A DNA stretch of 64,000 nt. It comes from Oscillospiraceae bacterium (lineage in GTDB: Bacteria; Bacillota; Clostridia; Oscillospirales; Ruminococcaceae). Each line of letters opens with the position of its first letter. Position 1 is the stretch's first letter. The stretch spans positions 124,001 through 188,000 of the forward strand of contig JAJQGB010000004.1 in the NCBI GenBank assembly GCA_021200775.1. Reading direction: 5' to 3'. The notes under the pieces were generated by a model. The model saw only the letters and a program-made list of their open reading frames with translations. It was not told the origin of the DNA and made no database searches. Shown piece after piece: positions 34,789 to 42,502 of the stretch. The position numbers and the translations under genes were made by a program.

Positions 34789-34825
34789 GTCCGGAAGACT
34801 CCGATATTGTCGGAGTCTTCCGGAC
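34789..34825. repeat. Perfect 16-base inverted repeat
   Basis: GTCCGGAAGACTCCGA at 34789-34804 is exactly complementary to 34810-34825 around a TATTG loop, eight bases after the PRT stop codon. It would be a very stable hairpin, but no T run follows on the plus strand. The minus strand also lacks one, because the TTTTT at 34781-34785 precedes the stem in plus-strand sense. It may end the transcript or protect its 3' end. Confidence 0.7.
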
Positions 34826-34873
34826 AAGATAAAATCTTCAAAGAAAAATCTCAAAAAAATTTGCAAAAAGGGC

Positions 34874-34902
34874 TTGCATTTTTCGCAAGACCCTGCTATA
34901 AT
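34874..34902 (+). promoter_or_regulatory. Promoter of the tRNA-Gln pair
   Basis: TTGCAT at 34874-34879 and TATAAT at 34897-34902 with a 17-base spacer, about 34 bases before the first tRNA. Confidence 0.75.
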
Positions 34903-34935
34903 ATAAAAGCTGTGCAGAGCGCTGTCAATAATCGG

Positions 34936-35011
34936 TGGGATATAGCCAAGAGGTAAGGCAGCGGACTTTGACTCCGTCATTCCGGTGGTTCGAATCCACC
35001 TATCCCAGCCA
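34936..35011 (+). tRNA. tRNA-Gln (TTG)
   Basis: The acceptor stem TGGGATA/TATCCCA is perfect. The anticodon arm GCGGA-CTTTGAC-TCCGT places TTG at positions 34-36. The T arm contains GGTTCGAATCC and the CCA end is encoded. Confidence 0.95.
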
Positions 35012-35035
35012 AAGTTTTTCGCATAGTTATGATTT

Positions 35036-35111
35036 TGCGGCTTCGCCAAGTGGTAAGGCACTGGACTCTGACTCCAGCATTCCCTAGGTTCGAATCCTAG
35101 AGCCGCAGCCA
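35036..35111 (+). tRNA. tRNA-Gln (CTG)
   Basis: The acceptor stem TGCGGCT/AGCCGCA is perfect. The anticodon arm CTGGA-CTCTGAC-TCCAG gives CTG, and the CCA end is encoded. It lies 24 bases after tRNA-Gln(TTG) in the same transcript, so both glutamine codons are served by one small operon. Confidence 0.94.
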
Positions 35112-35115
35112 ATAT

Positions 35116-35148
35116 ACCGCAGACGTTTATCGTCTGCGGTGTTTCTTT
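35116..35148 (+). terminator. Terminator of the tRNA-Gln operon
   Basis: ACCGCAGACG at 35116-35125 pairs perfectly with CGTCTGCGGT at 35131-35140 around TTTAT, followed by GTTTCTTT. Confidence 0.85.
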
Positions 35149-35308
35149 ACCCAGAATTATTGACCGATTCTGAGACTCGATTTGAACAAAGCTGACGACT
35201 TTTCGCTATCCGGTCTTTTTTAGTCAAACCGCTATTGATATTTTCAAAGCTTTCTGATATATTGTATATATCTACTTGGAACAATACATCTGAAAGGAAC
35301 AACTGACA

Positions 35309-36289
35309 ATGACTAAAGCAAGAACAGCTATAGTTGCGTTATGCAGTATTCTTATTCTTGTATGTGTTATCGCACTTGTTGCGATATTCATCGAAACAGG
35401 CAATACAGCAAATGTAGCTATCAGCAGTGACGAACCCGAAGAAATAATTGAGGAGGTAACCCACATGTCACCAGACGAATTCATGGCATCAATTGAAGAT
35501 ACTCTTATCGAATATGAGCCAAGCTTATCTACGGAAACTTTGTTGGATGTAGACTACGGAACTTTCGAGAAGGTTACAATCTATTCTGAAGTCTGTAAGC
35601 GAAACAAGAACTTCAATGTCCTTCTGCCTGCCGGATATTCGGAAGACAAAGAATATCCCGTTCTCTATGCTCTTCATGGCTACTGGGGAAATGAGGATTC
35701 GCTTCTTGACGCTGGAGATGCTTCACTCAAACTGCAGCAAATAATCGGCAATGCAATTGCTGATGGCGAGGCTGAAGAGATGATAGTCGTATTCCCGGAT
35801 ATCTACGCCAGCGATTCTCAGGACACATGCGACGGTCTCAATGCCAAGAACAATGCATTTTATGATAACTTCATCAACATGCTTGTAGACGAGATTATGC
35901 CTTATATGGAGGAGAACTACTCCATCAAAACCGGTCGTGATTATACTGCAATAACCGGCTTCTCTATGGGCGGCAGGGAATCGCTTTACATAGGGTTTAC
36001 AAGACCTGATTTATTCGGCTATGTCGGAGCAATCTGTCCAGCGCCCGGACTAACGGATGATTTGATTGATGCCGAGGATATGGTCTTTGAGGATGAATCT
36101 CCCTACTTGCTTCTAATCAGCGCCGGCTCCGATGACACGGTCGTTTACTCGACGCCCGAGACTTATCACAATATCCTGGAAGAAAACGGGGTTACGCATT
36201 TGTGGAATTATGTTAAAGGTGGCTACCATGGCGGCAATGTCATCCGACCTCACATTTATAATTTCGTGAGGGCGATATTTAAAGCATAG
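35309..36289 (+). CDS. Membrane-anchored or secreted esterase (esterase D/CE1-like)
   Basis: A 326-residue alpha/beta hydrolase with an N-terminal hydrophobic signal or anchor (about residues 7-28) and then an acidic linker of ~60 residues. The esterase domain begins with FNVLLPAGYSEDKEYPVLYALHGYWG. The nucleophile is the Ser in GFSMGGRES, the acidic residue probably lies in AGSDDTVV, and the His is GGYHGG. The family includes feruloyl and acetyl-xylan esterases (CE1) and esterase D, so release of ester groups from plant polysaccharide outside the cell is plausible but unproven. GAAAGGA lies upstream of the ATG. It is a single-gene unit. Confidence 0.82.
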   Translation: MTKARTAIVALCSILILVCVIALVAIFIETGNTANVAISSDEPEEIIEEVTHMSPDEFMASIEDTLIEYEPSLSTETLLDVDYGTFEKVTIYSEVCKRNKNFNVLLPAGYSEDKEYPVLYALHGYWGNEDSLLDAGDASLKLQQIIGNAIADGEAEEMIVVFPDIYASDSQDTCDGLNAKNNAFYDNFINMLVDEIMPYMEENYSIKTGRDYTAITGFSMGGRESLYIGFTRPDLFGYVGAICPAPGLTDDLIDAEDMVFEDESPYLLLISAGSDDTVVYSTPETYHNILEENGVTHLWNYVKGGYHGGNVIRPHIYNFVRAIFKA

Positions 36290-36300
36290 GTTAATTTAAG

Positions 36301-36332
36301 TCAGGTGGGATTCAACAGCCCACCTGATTTTT
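36301..36332 (+). terminator. Terminator after the esterase gene
   Basis: TCAGGTGGG at 36301-36309 pairs with CCCACCTGA at 36319-36327, followed by TTTTTG. Confidence 0.85.
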
Positions 36333-36443
36333 GTTGCAGTAGAGTCAATCTACTATCGTCTCTACTCCCGGATTTTTTAGAGTAGAGCTTTGTTGCTGAA
36401 ACTGTGGCTTGATTTATTTCAGACATTTTGGTAAAATTAGCAG

Positions 36444-36472
36444 TAGACGAACTTAAAAAAATATGCTATAAT
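36444..36472 (+). promoter_or_regulatory. Promoter of acyltransferase/GT8 operon
   Basis: TATAAT at 36467-36472 is clear. The -35 at 36444-36449 (TAGACG) matches consensus at four of six positions with a 17-base spacer. Confidence 0.5.
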
Positions 36473-36498
36473 CAAAACGATGATTTTTCAGCGGGGAA

Positions 36499-37287
36499 GT
36501 GAAGGGCTTGAACAGTGAGCCGAAAGAAGTTCGTTATTACGAAGAGTATACCGACGATTTTGTCGACAGTGGCAAGTCGGAGGGCGTTATTCCAAAAAGC
36601 TATAAATGGTATCACACAAACAAGACATACCGTTTCTTTTCATGGATAGCTTACTCTTTGGCTTTCATTTTTGGATTCTTCCATTCAAGACTTGCTCTCC
36701 ATACAAAAGTTGTGGGTAGAGAAGCCTTCAAAAAATGTAAAGACACCGGATTCGTTCTTTACGGCAACCACACTCAGACTCTTGGAGACGTCTTCTCTCC
36801 GACTCAGTATGTCTTCCCAAAAAGAATCTTCTCCGTGGCAGGTGTTGATAATCTTGAACTCCCGGTAATCGGGAAGATAATCCCGATAATCGGCGGAATA
36901 GTGGTTCCGGATTCTATGGAGCATATGAAGCTGTTTCTCGATGCGATAAAGAGGCATCTCGAAGACGGGAGAGTTATTGTAGTTTATCCAGAGGCGCACC
37001 TCTGGCAGAACTGCACATTTGTAAGACCTTTTCCTATAACGTCCTTCAGATTTCCTGTGATGTTCGATGCTCCGGCTTACTGTATGACTACAACGTATCA
37101 GAAGCGAAGATTCGGCAAAAAGCCTAAAACTACAGTCTACATCGACGGACCGTTTTATCCGGATAAGAATCTGAAGACCAAAGAAGCTCAGCGCAAGCTT
37201 TGCGACGAGATTCACCAGACAATGGTTAAAAGAAGCAAGAACAGCAACTACGAATACATCAGATATGTGAAGAAAGGCTCAGAATGA
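36499..37287 (+). CDS. PlsC-like acyltransferase with HX5D motif
   Basis: A protein of about 262 residues related to 1-acylglycerol-3-phosphate acyltransferases. After a membrane segment (about 45-62) it has the catalytic motif as NHTQTLGD, one residue longer than the usual NHX4D, then YPEAH in place of the PEG block. These fit a clostridial subfamily rather than decay, since the fold-forming segments are intact. The start is GTG 36499 close to GCGGGGA, or TTG 36508. It overlaps the next gene by four bases. Acting on the inner membrane face, it could acylate a lipid or glycolipid precursor; the acceptor is unknown. Confidence 0.75.
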   Translation: MKGLNSEPKEVRYYEEYTDDFVDSGKSEGVIPKSYKWYHTNKTYRFFSWIAYSLAFIFGFFHSRLALHTKVVGREAFKKCKDTGFVLYGNHTQTLGDVFSPTQYVFPKRIFSVAGVDNLELPVIGKIIPIIGGIVVPDSMEHMKLFLDAIKRHLEDGRVIVVYPEAHLWQNCTFVRPFPITSFRFPVMFDAPAYCMTTTYQKRRFGKKPKTTVYIDGPFYPDKNLKTKEAQRKLCDEIHQTMVKRSKNSNYEYIRYVKKGSE

Positions 37288-38120
37288 ACGTACTTTACTG
37301 TGGCGACGGAAATATAGAGCGAGGCTTGATAATCTCCGTTATGTCTCTTCTCAGAAATATTCATGATGAACTTCACGTATGGGTTCTGACTGCGGAAATG
37401 GACTTTCAGGGGAAGCATATTTCGCCTGTCAAGGACGATGTCATATCTGCTCTTGAAAAGTACATGAAGGGTTATAATGACTCCAATAGTATTACGCTCA
37501 TAGACATTTCCGAGCATTTCAAGAAAGAAGTTCCCACAGTCAATATGGGTACAAGGTTTACGCCTTTCTGTATGCTAAGACTCTTCTCCGATGAAGTTCC
37601 CGAAATTCCAGATAAGATAATGTATCTTGACAACGACGTTGTTTGTCATCTGGACCCGGGCGAGTTTTATAATCAGGATATGACCGATTACGAGATTGCC
37701 GGTGTTCTCGACTACTACGGCGGATGGTTCTTCAGAAACAATCCATTCAAGCGGGATTATCTCAATTCCGGCGTTCTCCTCATGAATATGTCTAAGATAA
37801 GGGAAACCGGTCTTTTCAGGAATTGCCGCAAGCGTTGCTGTGAAAAAGAGATGTTCATGCCCGACCAGTCGGCAATAAACAAGCTCGCTATATCGAAGAA
37901 AATCTGCCCACGCAGATTCAACGAGCAAAGAAAGCTCAAGCCGGACACAGTTATGCAACATTTCACAACCAGCTTTCGCTTCTTCCCGTACATAAGAACA
38001 GTAACCGTAAAGCCGTGGGATATTTCCAGGCTTCACGAGGTTTTAAAGCTACATGAATACGACGATTTGCTCTCTGAGTATACAGTATTCTATGAGTCAA
38101 TCGTTAAAAACAGACAATGA
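37284..38120 (+). CDS. Glycosyltransferase family 8 protein, first copy
   Basis: A 278-residue GT8-type retaining glycosyltransferase. It has the N-terminal YCGD, the metal-binding DxD in IMYLDNDVVCHLD (about residue 115), and LNSGVLLMN and PDQSAIN further along, all typical of GT8 (LgtC/glycogenin-like) enzymes that use UDP-sugars. There is no membrane helix. The ATG overlaps the acyltransferase stop (ATGA). Only about 13 bases separate it from a second, divergent GT8. The acceptor is unknown; a glycolipid or surface glycan is the simplest guess. Confidence 0.85.
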   Translation: MNVLYCGDGNIERGLIISVMSLLRNIHDELHVWVLTAEMDFQGKHISPVKDDVISALEKYMKGYNDSNSITLIDISEHFKKEVPTVNMGTRFTPFCMLRLFSDEVPEIPDKIMYLDNDVVCHLDPGEFYNQDMTDYEIAGVLDYYGGWFFRNNPFKRDYLNSGVLLMNMSKIRETGLFRNCRKRCCEKEMFMPDQSAINKLAISKKICPRRFNEQRKLKPDTVMQHFTTSFRFFPYIRTVTVKPWDISRLHEVLKLHEYDDLLSEYTVFYESIVKNRQ

Positions 38121-38133
38121 AAGGAAAATCAAT

Positions 38134-39090
38134 ATGTCACTAATTCCGATATTTTTCTCGGTCGACGAGGGCTACGCTCCCTACCTCGACTGTGCAATTC
38201 GTTCAATGGTTGATAACGCATCCAAAGATAACGAGTACATTATTCACGTGCTCCATCAGGATTTGACCGATGAGTCTATAGAAAAGATAAAGACCGGTGT
38301 CAAAGCTCCGTTTTCGATTGAATTTACAAAAATGGAAGATGAGTTCCACGGCATCGTTGCAAGAGAAGAAAACAAGTTAAGATGCGATTATTTCACGCTT
38401 ACTATTTATTTCAGAATTTTCATCGCAGATATGTTCCCGCAGTATGATAAAGGCGTATATATCGATAGCGACATAATCGTCCCGGGTGACATTTCTGAGC
38501 TATATAATACTGACCTTGAAGGCAATATCATCGGCGCTTGCTGTGACCGTTCAATTCAGGGCGTCCCGGATTTAGTCTTTTATACCGAAAACGCTGTTGG
38601 TACAGCTTCGGATGATTACATTAATTCGGGAATTCTTCTGATGGATTTGAAGATGATGCGTGACAGACACTTCAGCGAGCATTTCTTAAATCTCATGAAT
38701 GAGTATCACTTCGACACCGTTGCACCCGATCAGGACTATATCAACGCTATGTGCAACGGCAATATCAAATATCTATCCGATGACTGGGATACGATGCCTC
38801 CTCAGGGCGGCGAGGTCAAGCTTAATCCTAATCCTAAGCTGATACATTTTAACCTCTTCCAGAAGCCTTGGTGCTATGATAACATCCCTTATGAGGAATA
38901 TTTCTGGAAATATGCCGAGATGTCGCCGTTCAAGAACGATATTCTCGACTTCAAGGCAAATTATGACGAATCCAAGCAAAAAGCCGACAGTGATACGCTG
39001 ATGAAGCTTATTTCCAAGGCATCTGTTCTGGATAAAAATGAAGTAACATTCAAGAAAATGCATGATAACGGAGTAAAGATTCGTATATGA
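38134..39090 (+). CDS. Glycosyltransferase family 8 protein, second copy
   Basis: A 318-residue GT8 enzyme. IPIFFSVDEGYAPYLDCAI at the N-terminus, the DxD in GVYIDSDIIVPGD, YINSGILLMDL and PDQDYINAMCNG give a complete family pattern, and HFNLFQKPW supplies the metal-binding His. The start is ATG 38134 with AAAGGA eight bases upstream; the frame is open from 38053 but overlaps the first GT8. It ends by overlapping the following acyltransferase by four bases. It is not a recent duplicate of the first GT8, as the two align only at motifs. Confidence 0.88.
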   Translation: MSLIPIFFSVDEGYAPYLDCAIRSMVDNASKDNEYIIHVLHQDLTDESIEKIKTGVKAPFSIEFTKMEDEFHGIVAREENKLRCDYFTLTIYFRIFIADMFPQYDKGVYIDSDIIVPGDISELYNTDLEGNIIGACCDRSIQGVPDLVFYTENAVGTASDDYINSGILLMDLKMMRDRHFSEHFLNLMNEYHFDTVAPDQDYINAMCNGNIKYLSDDWDTMPPQGGEVKLNPNPKLIHFNLFQKPWCYDNIPYEEYFWKYAEMSPFKNDILDFKANYDESKQKADSDTLMKLISKASVLDKNEVTFKKMHDNGVKIRI

Positions 39091-40103
39091 TTATAGGAAG
39101 CCACAAGGACGAAGTAATTAAGAATATCGAAGAGAAGGTAGCAGAGCAGGATTTCAACAGTAAGGTTGAAGTTGACGACGCCTCGCTTTCCCGTGACGAA
39201 AAGAATGCGCTTGTCGATGAGTTTATCGCCAATAGCAAGACTCTGAAGAAGCGTGTAGACACTCTCTGTGCAAGAGCAATCACCGATTCTGTTTCCAGAA
39301 TGGTAAATCGCAAGACTCGGGTTGAAGGCGCAAAGAATATCATTGGAATTACGTCTGGTGCTATTATAACAAGCAACCACTTCAATCCTCTTGACTCGAC
39401 GATAGTCCGTACTGCCATGCGCAAAACCGGTCACAAGCACATGCGTATTGTCAGTCAGGAAACCAACCTTGCAATGGGTGGTTTACTCGGCTACATCATG
39501 AAGAATGCCGACACGATTCCGCTTCCGAGCCAGAAGGAACGCCGTTCCGAGTTTTTTGCCGAAAAGATAAGGCAGGAGCTCAAGAAAAATTCGGTTATTC
39601 TGATTTATCCCGAACAGGAAATGTGGTTCAACTATCGCAAGCCTCGTCCTCCCAAGCGTGGTGCCTACTATTACGCCGCCGAGAATAATGTCCCGATAAT
39701 TTCTTGCTTTGTCGAAATTCGTGACACTGACGAGATGGATAACGGCGAGTTTTACAAGACCGAGTACGTCATCCACATATTGAAGCCAATTTATCCCGAC
39801 CCGAATAAATCTGCCCGTGAAAACAGCTTTATCATGATGGAGACCGACTATCAGCAGAAGATTGAGGCATACGAGAAAGCTTATTCAAAGAAGCTTGTCT
39901 ATGACTTTGAGGATTCAGATATCGCCGGCTGGATAGGTCGCAATGCTTCTATGGCTAAATCAACGACTTTAGCGCCTATGTCTGTCGTCGAAGAGCACAA
40001 ACGCAAGAGCGCCGAAAGAAAAGTAAGGCGTAGCGAAAGACGTGAGTGTAAGAAAGTCAAGCGCAAGACCAGGATTTCAAGAATATTCCGCAAAAGAAGA
40101 TAA
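39087..40103 (+). CDS. PlsC-like acyltransferase with basic tail
   Basis: A 338-residue acyltransferase. The catalytic motif is the standard NHX4D (NHFNPLD, about residue 92) with YPEQEMW in place of PEG. It has no clear membrane helix but a long alpha-helical N-terminus, and the last ~40 residues are strongly basic (many Lys/Arg), suggesting contact with anionic membrane lipid. It closes the four-gene operon with the same YPE...W block as the first acyltransferase (36499), so the two are distant paralogues. Function inferred: acylation of a glycolipid made by the two GT8 enzymes. Confidence 0.78.
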   Translation: MIIGSHKDEVIKNIEEKVAEQDFNSKVEVDDASLSRDEKNALVDEFIANSKTLKKRVDTLCARAITDSVSRMVNRKTRVEGAKNIIGITSGAIITSNHFNPLDSTIVRTAMRKTGHKHMRIVSQETNLAMGGLLGYIMKNADTIPLPSQKERRSEFFAEKIRQELKKNSVILIYPEQEMWFNYRKPRPPKRGAYYYAAENNVPIISCFVEIRDTDEMDNGEFYKTEYVIHILKPIYPDPNKSARENSFIMMETDYQQKIEAYEKAYSKKLVYDFEDSDIAGWIGRNASMAKSTTLAPMSVVEEHKRKSAERKVRRSERRECKKVKRKTRISRIFRKRR

Positions 40104-40107
40104 ACTA

Positions 40108-40136
40108 AAGAGGACACCGGTGTAAGGCGTCCTCTT
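40108..40136. terminator. Bidirectional terminator hairpin
   Basis: AAGAGGAC at 40108-40115 pairs with GTCCTCTT at 40129-40136 between two convergent genes. It overlaps neither coding region; the T-rich tail is short on both strands. Confidence 0.55.
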
Positions 40137-40140
40137 CTAA

Positions 40141-40683
40141 TTATAGCTCTCGCTTCATATATTCGTTTCCGTTAATATCCTTCCATATGATTGTGCTGTC
40201 TTCTAGGACAATATAGCTGTGCGGACTGTCTTCTTTTGGAATCGAGACAGACCCGGGATTGACGTAGATATATCCATCATATTCCTGACACTTCGGCACA
40301 TGCGTGTGTCCGCACATGAGAATTGTGCCTTTTGTAATCGGCGGAGGATTGGTTTCGCCATAGTTGTGCCCATGCGTAAGGTAAAATTCACGTCCTTCAA
40401 AATAGATAAGTGCGCTGTCAGAAAGAATAGGGAAGTGTAGCATCATCTGGTCTACTTCCGAATCACAGTTTCCTCTGATTGCAAGTATGCTATCTTTGAT
40501 TTCGTTCAGCATCTCCGCAACCTCAGCAGGATTATACTCCTTCGGAAGAGCATTTCTCGGACCGTGGTACAATATATCGCCAAGCAGTATGAGCTTTTCT
40601 GGACCCTCAGATTCAAATCTTTCAAGTAGCTTCTTGCAATAATACGCAGAGCCATGTATGTCCGATGCAATCATCAATTTCAT
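40141..40683 (-). CDS. yfcE: YfcE/MJ0936-type phosphodiesterase
   Basis: A 180-residue metallophosphoesterase of the YfcE family, dimetal enzymes that hydrolyse phosphodiester test substrates and whose cellular target is uncertain. The five metal-site motifs are present in order: SDIHG, GDILYHGP, GNCDS, THGHNYG and GHTHVP. The family's C-terminal NPGSVSIPK segment is also there. AGGTGAAT lies upstream of the ATG. It is a single gene, convergent with the acyltransferase operon. Confidence 0.92.
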   Translation of the reverse strand: MKLMIASDIHGSAYYCKKLLERFESEGPEKLILLGDILYHGPRNALPKEYNPAEVAEMLNEIKDSILAIRGNCDSEVDQMMLHFPILSDSALIYFEGREFYLTHGHNYGETNPPPITKGTILMCGHTHVPKCQEYDGYIYVNPGSVSIPKEDSPHSYIVLEDSTIIWKDINGNEYMKREL

Positions 40684-40790
40684 ATAAATTCACCTCATTG
40701 TAGCAATCGCAAAAATTAAAAAAGTTTTCAACCGGTATTGATAAAAGCGTGTGAATAAAACAAATTGTCTGAAAAAGTCGACTAGTCTTA

Positions 40791-40819
40791 TTGACTGAAA
40801 TCCACATTGGTATTATAAT
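40791..40819 (+). promoter_or_regulatory. Promoter of MATE gene
   Basis: TTGACT at 40791-40796 and TATAAT at 40814-40819 with a 17-base spacer, 55 bases before the start codon. Confidence 0.75.
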
Positions 40820-40874
40820 ATGTGCTTGGAGAAAAGTCAACAGCTTTTGTGCTTTATATAGATGGAGGAAATTT

Positions 40875-42239
40875 ATGAATAGAGATTTAACAACGTCCGA
40901 CCCTACGAAGGTGCTTCTGAAATTCTGCATCCCACTATTCGGAAGCATCATATTTCAGCAGCTTTACAATATAGCCGACAGCCTTGTCGCCGGAAAGTTT
41001 ATCGGCAATGACGCATTGGCGGCAGTGGGGAACAGCTACGAAATAACACTTATATTCATAGCTTTTGCATTCGGTTGCAATATCGGTTGTTCAGTAATCT
41101 CGGCTCAGCTGTTCGGTGCGAAGAAGTACAAAGAGCTCAAAACAGCCGTCTATTCAGCACTGATTGTAAGCGCAGTTCTATGCGCAGTCCTGATGATTTT
41201 CGGATTGATATTCTGTGGAACACTTTTAAGACTCATAAATACCCCCGATGATGTCTTCGCAGATTCAAAGCTATATCTTGATATCTACATATGCGGTCTT
41301 CCGTTCATGTTCTTCTATAATATTGCCACCGGCATCTTCTCAGCTCTCGGCGATTCAAAAACTCCGTTCTTCTTCCTGATGTGCTCGTCCGTTGCGAATA
41401 TCGGCGTCGATATTCTCTTTGTAGCTGTTTTCGATATGGGTGTAGCCGGCGTAGCTCTTGCAACTCTTATCTGTCAGGGAATAAGCTGTATTCTTGCGGT
41501 TGCAGTAGTATTCGTGAGATTCTCGAAAATAAAAACCGATGGCAAGGTTCAGATATTCTCGTGGGATTGCGTCAAACAGTTTGCAGTGGTTGCAATCCCA
41601 AGCATCCTTCAGCAGAGCTTCATATCCGTTGGAAACATTATAATCCAGAGTGTTATCAACAGCTTCGGAACAGCCGCAATGGCTGGATATTCAGCCGCAG
41701 TTAAGCTCAATAATATGGTAGTAACGTCCCTCACGACTCTTGGTAACGGTATTTCAAGCTTCACAGCCCAGAATTTAGGAGCGAAGAAGTATTCAAGAAT
41801 CAACCTCGGCTGGAAGGCGGGACTCAAAATCGTGTTTGTACTCTGTGTACCTATAGTTCTTGTTTACTGGGCATTTTCAAGCGGAATTCTCTATCTGTTC
41901 CTTGAAAGCCCGACAGGGGAGTCGGTAGACGTTGGTGTTTCGTTCCTCAGAATTATATCGCCGTTCTACTTTGTAGTTGCCGCAAAGCTCGTAACCGATG
42001 GAGTGCTTAGAGGAGCCGGACTTATGAACAAGTTTATGGCGGCGACGTTCACGGATTTGATTATAAGAGTTGTACTTGCGCTTGTCTTGTCAAAGACTTC
42101 GCTTGGCATAACCGGAATCTGGTGCGCTTGGCCTGTAGGCTGGTGCATTTCAACTGTAATGTCAATCACATTCTTCAAGACGACAAAGTGGGGAACTAAG
42201 GATTCCATAGAGACTGAAAATGCAGAAATCGAAGGCTGA
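40875..42239 (+). CDS. MATE-family efflux transporter
   Basis: A 454-residue transporter with about 12 membrane helices, of the NorM/DinF group. The N-terminal IPLFGSIIFQQLYNIADSL, with the Asp in the first helices, is diagnostic, and the second half repeats it as IPSILQQSFISVGNI. MATE pumps export drugs, flavins or metabolites in exchange for Na+ or H+; the substrate here is unknown. The frame is open to 40791, but ATG 40875 has GGAGGAAA upstream and matches homologues. It has its own promoter and is followed by tRNA-Ser. Confidence 0.92.
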   Translation: MNRDLTTSDPTKVLLKFCIPLFGSIIFQQLYNIADSLVAGKFIGNDALAAVGNSYEITLIFIAFAFGCNIGCSVISAQLFGAKKYKELKTAVYSALIVSAVLCAVLMIFGLIFCGTLLRLINTPDDVFADSKLYLDIYICGLPFMFFYNIATGIFSALGDSKTPFFFLMCSSVANIGVDILFVAVFDMGVAGVALATLICQGISCILAVAVVFVRFSKIKTDGKVQIFSWDCVKQFAVVAIPSILQQSFISVGNIIIQSVINSFGTAAMAGYSAAVKLNNMVVTSLTTLGNGISSFTAQNLGAKKYSRINLGWKAGLKIVFVLCVPIVLVYWAFSSGILYLFLESPTGESVDVGVSFLRIISPFYFVVAAKLVTDGVLRGAGLMNKFMAATFTDLIIRVVLALVLSKTSLGITGIWCAWPVGWCISTVMSITFFKTTKWGTKDSIETENAEIEG

Positions 42240-42261
42240 AAAAATAAATGTGAAAAAAGAC

Positions 42262-42290
42262 TTGACTTTTGCCCCGACTACCGCTATAAT
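42262..42290 (+). promoter_or_regulatory. Promoter of tRNA-Ser
   Basis: TTGACT at 42262-42267 and TATAAT at 42285-42290 with a 17-base spacer. Confidence 0.8.
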
Positions 42291-42333
42291 AGTATAGTCG
42301 CTTGCCGAGATAGGCAAGAAACTACAGTCACCT

Positions 42334-42423
42334 GGAGAAATACCCAAGTGGTGAAGGGGCTCCCCTGCTAAGGGAGTAGGTCGGGTTACCGGCGCGAGGG
42401 TTCAAATCCCTCTTTCTCCGCCA
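42334..42423 (+). tRNA. tRNA-Ser (GCT)
   Basis: The acceptor stem GGAGAAA/TTTCTCC is perfect. The anticodon arm CTCCC-CTGCTAA-GGGAG gives GCT. The long variable arm (TAGGTCGGGTTACCGGC) is typical of class II tRNA-Ser, and the CCA end is encoded. Confidence 0.95.
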
Positions 42424-42456
42424 CGAAAATAGCACCCGAAGGGTGCTATTTTCGTG
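42422..42456 (+). terminator. Hairpin directly after tRNA-Ser
   Basis: A perfect 16-base stem (42422-42437 with 42441-42456) around GAA, beginning inside the CCA end. The 3' arm contains the T run ATTTTCG and stops transcription just after the tRNA. Confidence 0.8.
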
Positions 42457-42464
42457 CAAAAAAT

Positions 42465-42493
42465 AAGCATCCGAAGACTCGCCTCGGATGCTT
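42465..42493 (-). terminator. Terminator of second MarR-ABC operon
   Basis: AAGCATCCGA(G) pairs with (C)TCGGATGCTT. Read on the minus strand the stem is followed by ATTTTTT, so it ends transcripts from the minus-strand ABC genes. Confidence 0.8.
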
Positions 42494-42502
42494 TGATTTT
42501 TA

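Noticed and set aside
34501-35112. Long minus-strand ORF (203 codons) with GFEPRECWSQSPVP and RWIRTTGMTESKSA
   Set aside because: It is the antisense translation of the two tRNA-Gln genes and of the phosphoribosyltransferase gene, a well-known type of spurious protein.
37284-39090. Recent tandem duplication of GT8 genes
   Set aside because: The two proteins agree only at family motifs, differ in length, and show no shared nucleotide blocks, so they are old paralogues.
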